From Candidatus Poseidonia alphae (GTDB lineage: Archaea > Thermoplasmatota > Poseidoniia > Poseidoniales > Poseidoniaceae), in NCBI GenBank assembly GCA_002505405.1, contig DAVD01000028.1:1-8095 (forward strand): a DNA stretch of 8,095 bases, in the 5' to 3' direction. This document shows positions 7,512 to 8,095 of this stretch, piece by piece. The position numbers were made by a program, and so were the translations under genes. Positions within the stretch are counted from its first letter, which is position 1, and each line of letters starts with the position of its first letter. Below the pieces are notes generated by a model, which worked only from the letters and a program-made list of their open reading frames with translations, was not told where the DNA came from and made no database searches.

Positions 7512-7562
7512 ATGAATCAACTCAATGCCCCCGAGGTATGGGAGCGCGTAGGATTGCGATGA
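7512..7562 (+). other. Possible 16-codon leader ORF before the membrane-protein gene
   Basis: An ATG at 7512 opens a 16-residue reading frame (MNQLNAPEVWERVGLR) that ends in TGA at 7560-7562. It overlaps a candidate start of the next gene (ATG 7559) as ATGA, a layout often linked to translational coupling. GGAAG lies five bases before the ATG as a weak ribosome-binding site. The peptide is too short to judge by composition and resembles no family I recognise, so this may be chance. Confidence 0.15.
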
Positions 7563-8095
7563 TTGGGGTCGTTTCGGCCTTGTTCGCATTTTTGTTCATT
7601 CCCACAGCTTCTGCAGTATCAGTCACGCAAACTGAAGGATTTTCAATGGGCCTTCTATGGCCCCTTCTGACTTCAATTTTTGTAGCAGTTCTTGTTCGGC
7701 GATGGTTCATACCACAACAACTTAAAAGCCTCCAAGTGGCTTTCGAAATTGATGATGACTTGTACGAGGTACATCGTATCACACGCACTTTGAAGGATTC
7801 CCGCCTCCTTCTCAAAGAAGGGCTTGTTGGCTATGGCGTGCTTCTCTACATGATGGGGTTGACTGGTGTCCTGCTTCTCATCGCAGAATTAATGTTTGAC
7901 CCATCGAACTTCTACAAGGTCAACCTCTACGTCATTGGTGTACTGATTCTCGTTCCGGTAATTATTTCGCCATGGGAGACGCTGAACGGACAACTCCTCG
8001 GAAGGAGAACAAGGGAAGTGAAGGCATCCAAAACGAATGATTTCATCCGAAGAGTAATCACAATGGCACTCCTGATCATCGTAACCCTCATTGTA
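7538..8095 (+). CDS. Multi-pass membrane protein of unknown function, 3' end outside window
   Basis: The frame stays open from here to the last base, giving 186 codons with no stop, so the gene is cut by the window edge. I do not recognise the family. The N-terminus (MGARRIAMIGV...) has a positive start, a hydrophobic core to about residue 21 and PTASA (22-26), which resembles a signal peptide with cleavage after Ala26, or else a first membrane anchor. Further hydrophobic spans lie at about 38-53, 96-119, 130-144 and 173-186. Between the second and third is a charged, probably helical linker (about 60-94, with DDD at 72-74), and a basic loop (R155-R172 region) precedes the last. ATG 7538 is chosen because it gives the positive n-region. 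ATG 7559 is the alternative, with AGGA five bases upstream; it would remove both arginines. The gap to the aminotransferase is 48 bases, so it may share its transcript. Confidence 0.7.
   Translation, partial: MGARRIAMIGVVSALFAFLFIPTASAVSVTQTEGFSMGLLWPLLTSIFVAVLVRRWFIPQQLKSLQVAFEIDDDLYEVHRITRTLKDSRLLLKEGLVGYGVLLYMMGLTGVLLLIAELMFDPSNFYKVNLYVIGVLILVPVIISPWETLNGQLLGRRTREVKASKTNDFIRRVITMALLIIVTLIV

Noticed and set aside
7522..7815. 97-residue minus-strand open frame near the right end
   Set aside because: It is antisense to the plus-strand membrane protein, which has a convincing signal peptide and membrane spans. The minus translation is Arg/Thr-rich with no recognisable pattern.
1..8095. Mobile elements, CRISPR repeats, tRNA genes, defence system
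   Set aside because: I looked for transposase or integrase motifs, evenly spaced direct repeats, terminal inverted repeats and tRNA cloverleaf/GGTTCGAATCC-like T-arms, and found none that hold up.

Overview
The window reads as chromosomal DNA from a mesophilic, probably marine archaeon. The best fit is the Thermoplasmatota side of the Euryarchaeota, such as Marine Group II/Poseidoniales. This is an inference from four things: an archaeal-type valyl-tRNA synthetase, an alanine aminotransferase very like the Pyrococcus enzyme, a two-repeat archaeal-style RND/MMPL transporter, and GGTGA ribosome-binding sites five bases before two starts. Base composition is moderate. No rRNA or other phylogenetic marker is present, so the lineage is not proven.

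Layout: the left part (48-2540, minus strand) is valS, encoding valyl-tRNA synthetase, with a small hairpin plus T-rich stretch just past its stop that could terminate transcription. A 171-base divergent spacer (2541-2711) holds the control signals for valS and for the plus-strand genes. To its right lie four plus-strand genes with gaps of only about 37-48 bases: a 1000-residue RND/MMPL membrane transporter (2712-5714), an EVE-domain protein (5752-6231), an alanine/aspartate-type PLP aminotransferase (6278-7489), and the beginning of a multi-pass membrane protein of unknown function that runs off the window end (7538-8095).

The four plus-strand genes could be co-transcribed, but their products do not form an obvious pathway: lipid or solute export, modified-base recognition, alanine/pyruvate metabolism and an unknown membrane protein. 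I see no mobile element, CRISPR array, tRNA or rRNA gene, phage gene or defence cassette. This looks like an ordinary core-genome segment. The points worth a second look are within the proteins: an altered HIGH signature and an insert after KMSKS in ValRS, and loss of the Asp in one of the two RND half-repeats together with three extracellular cysteine pairs. There is also a possible tiny ORF overlapping the last gene's start.
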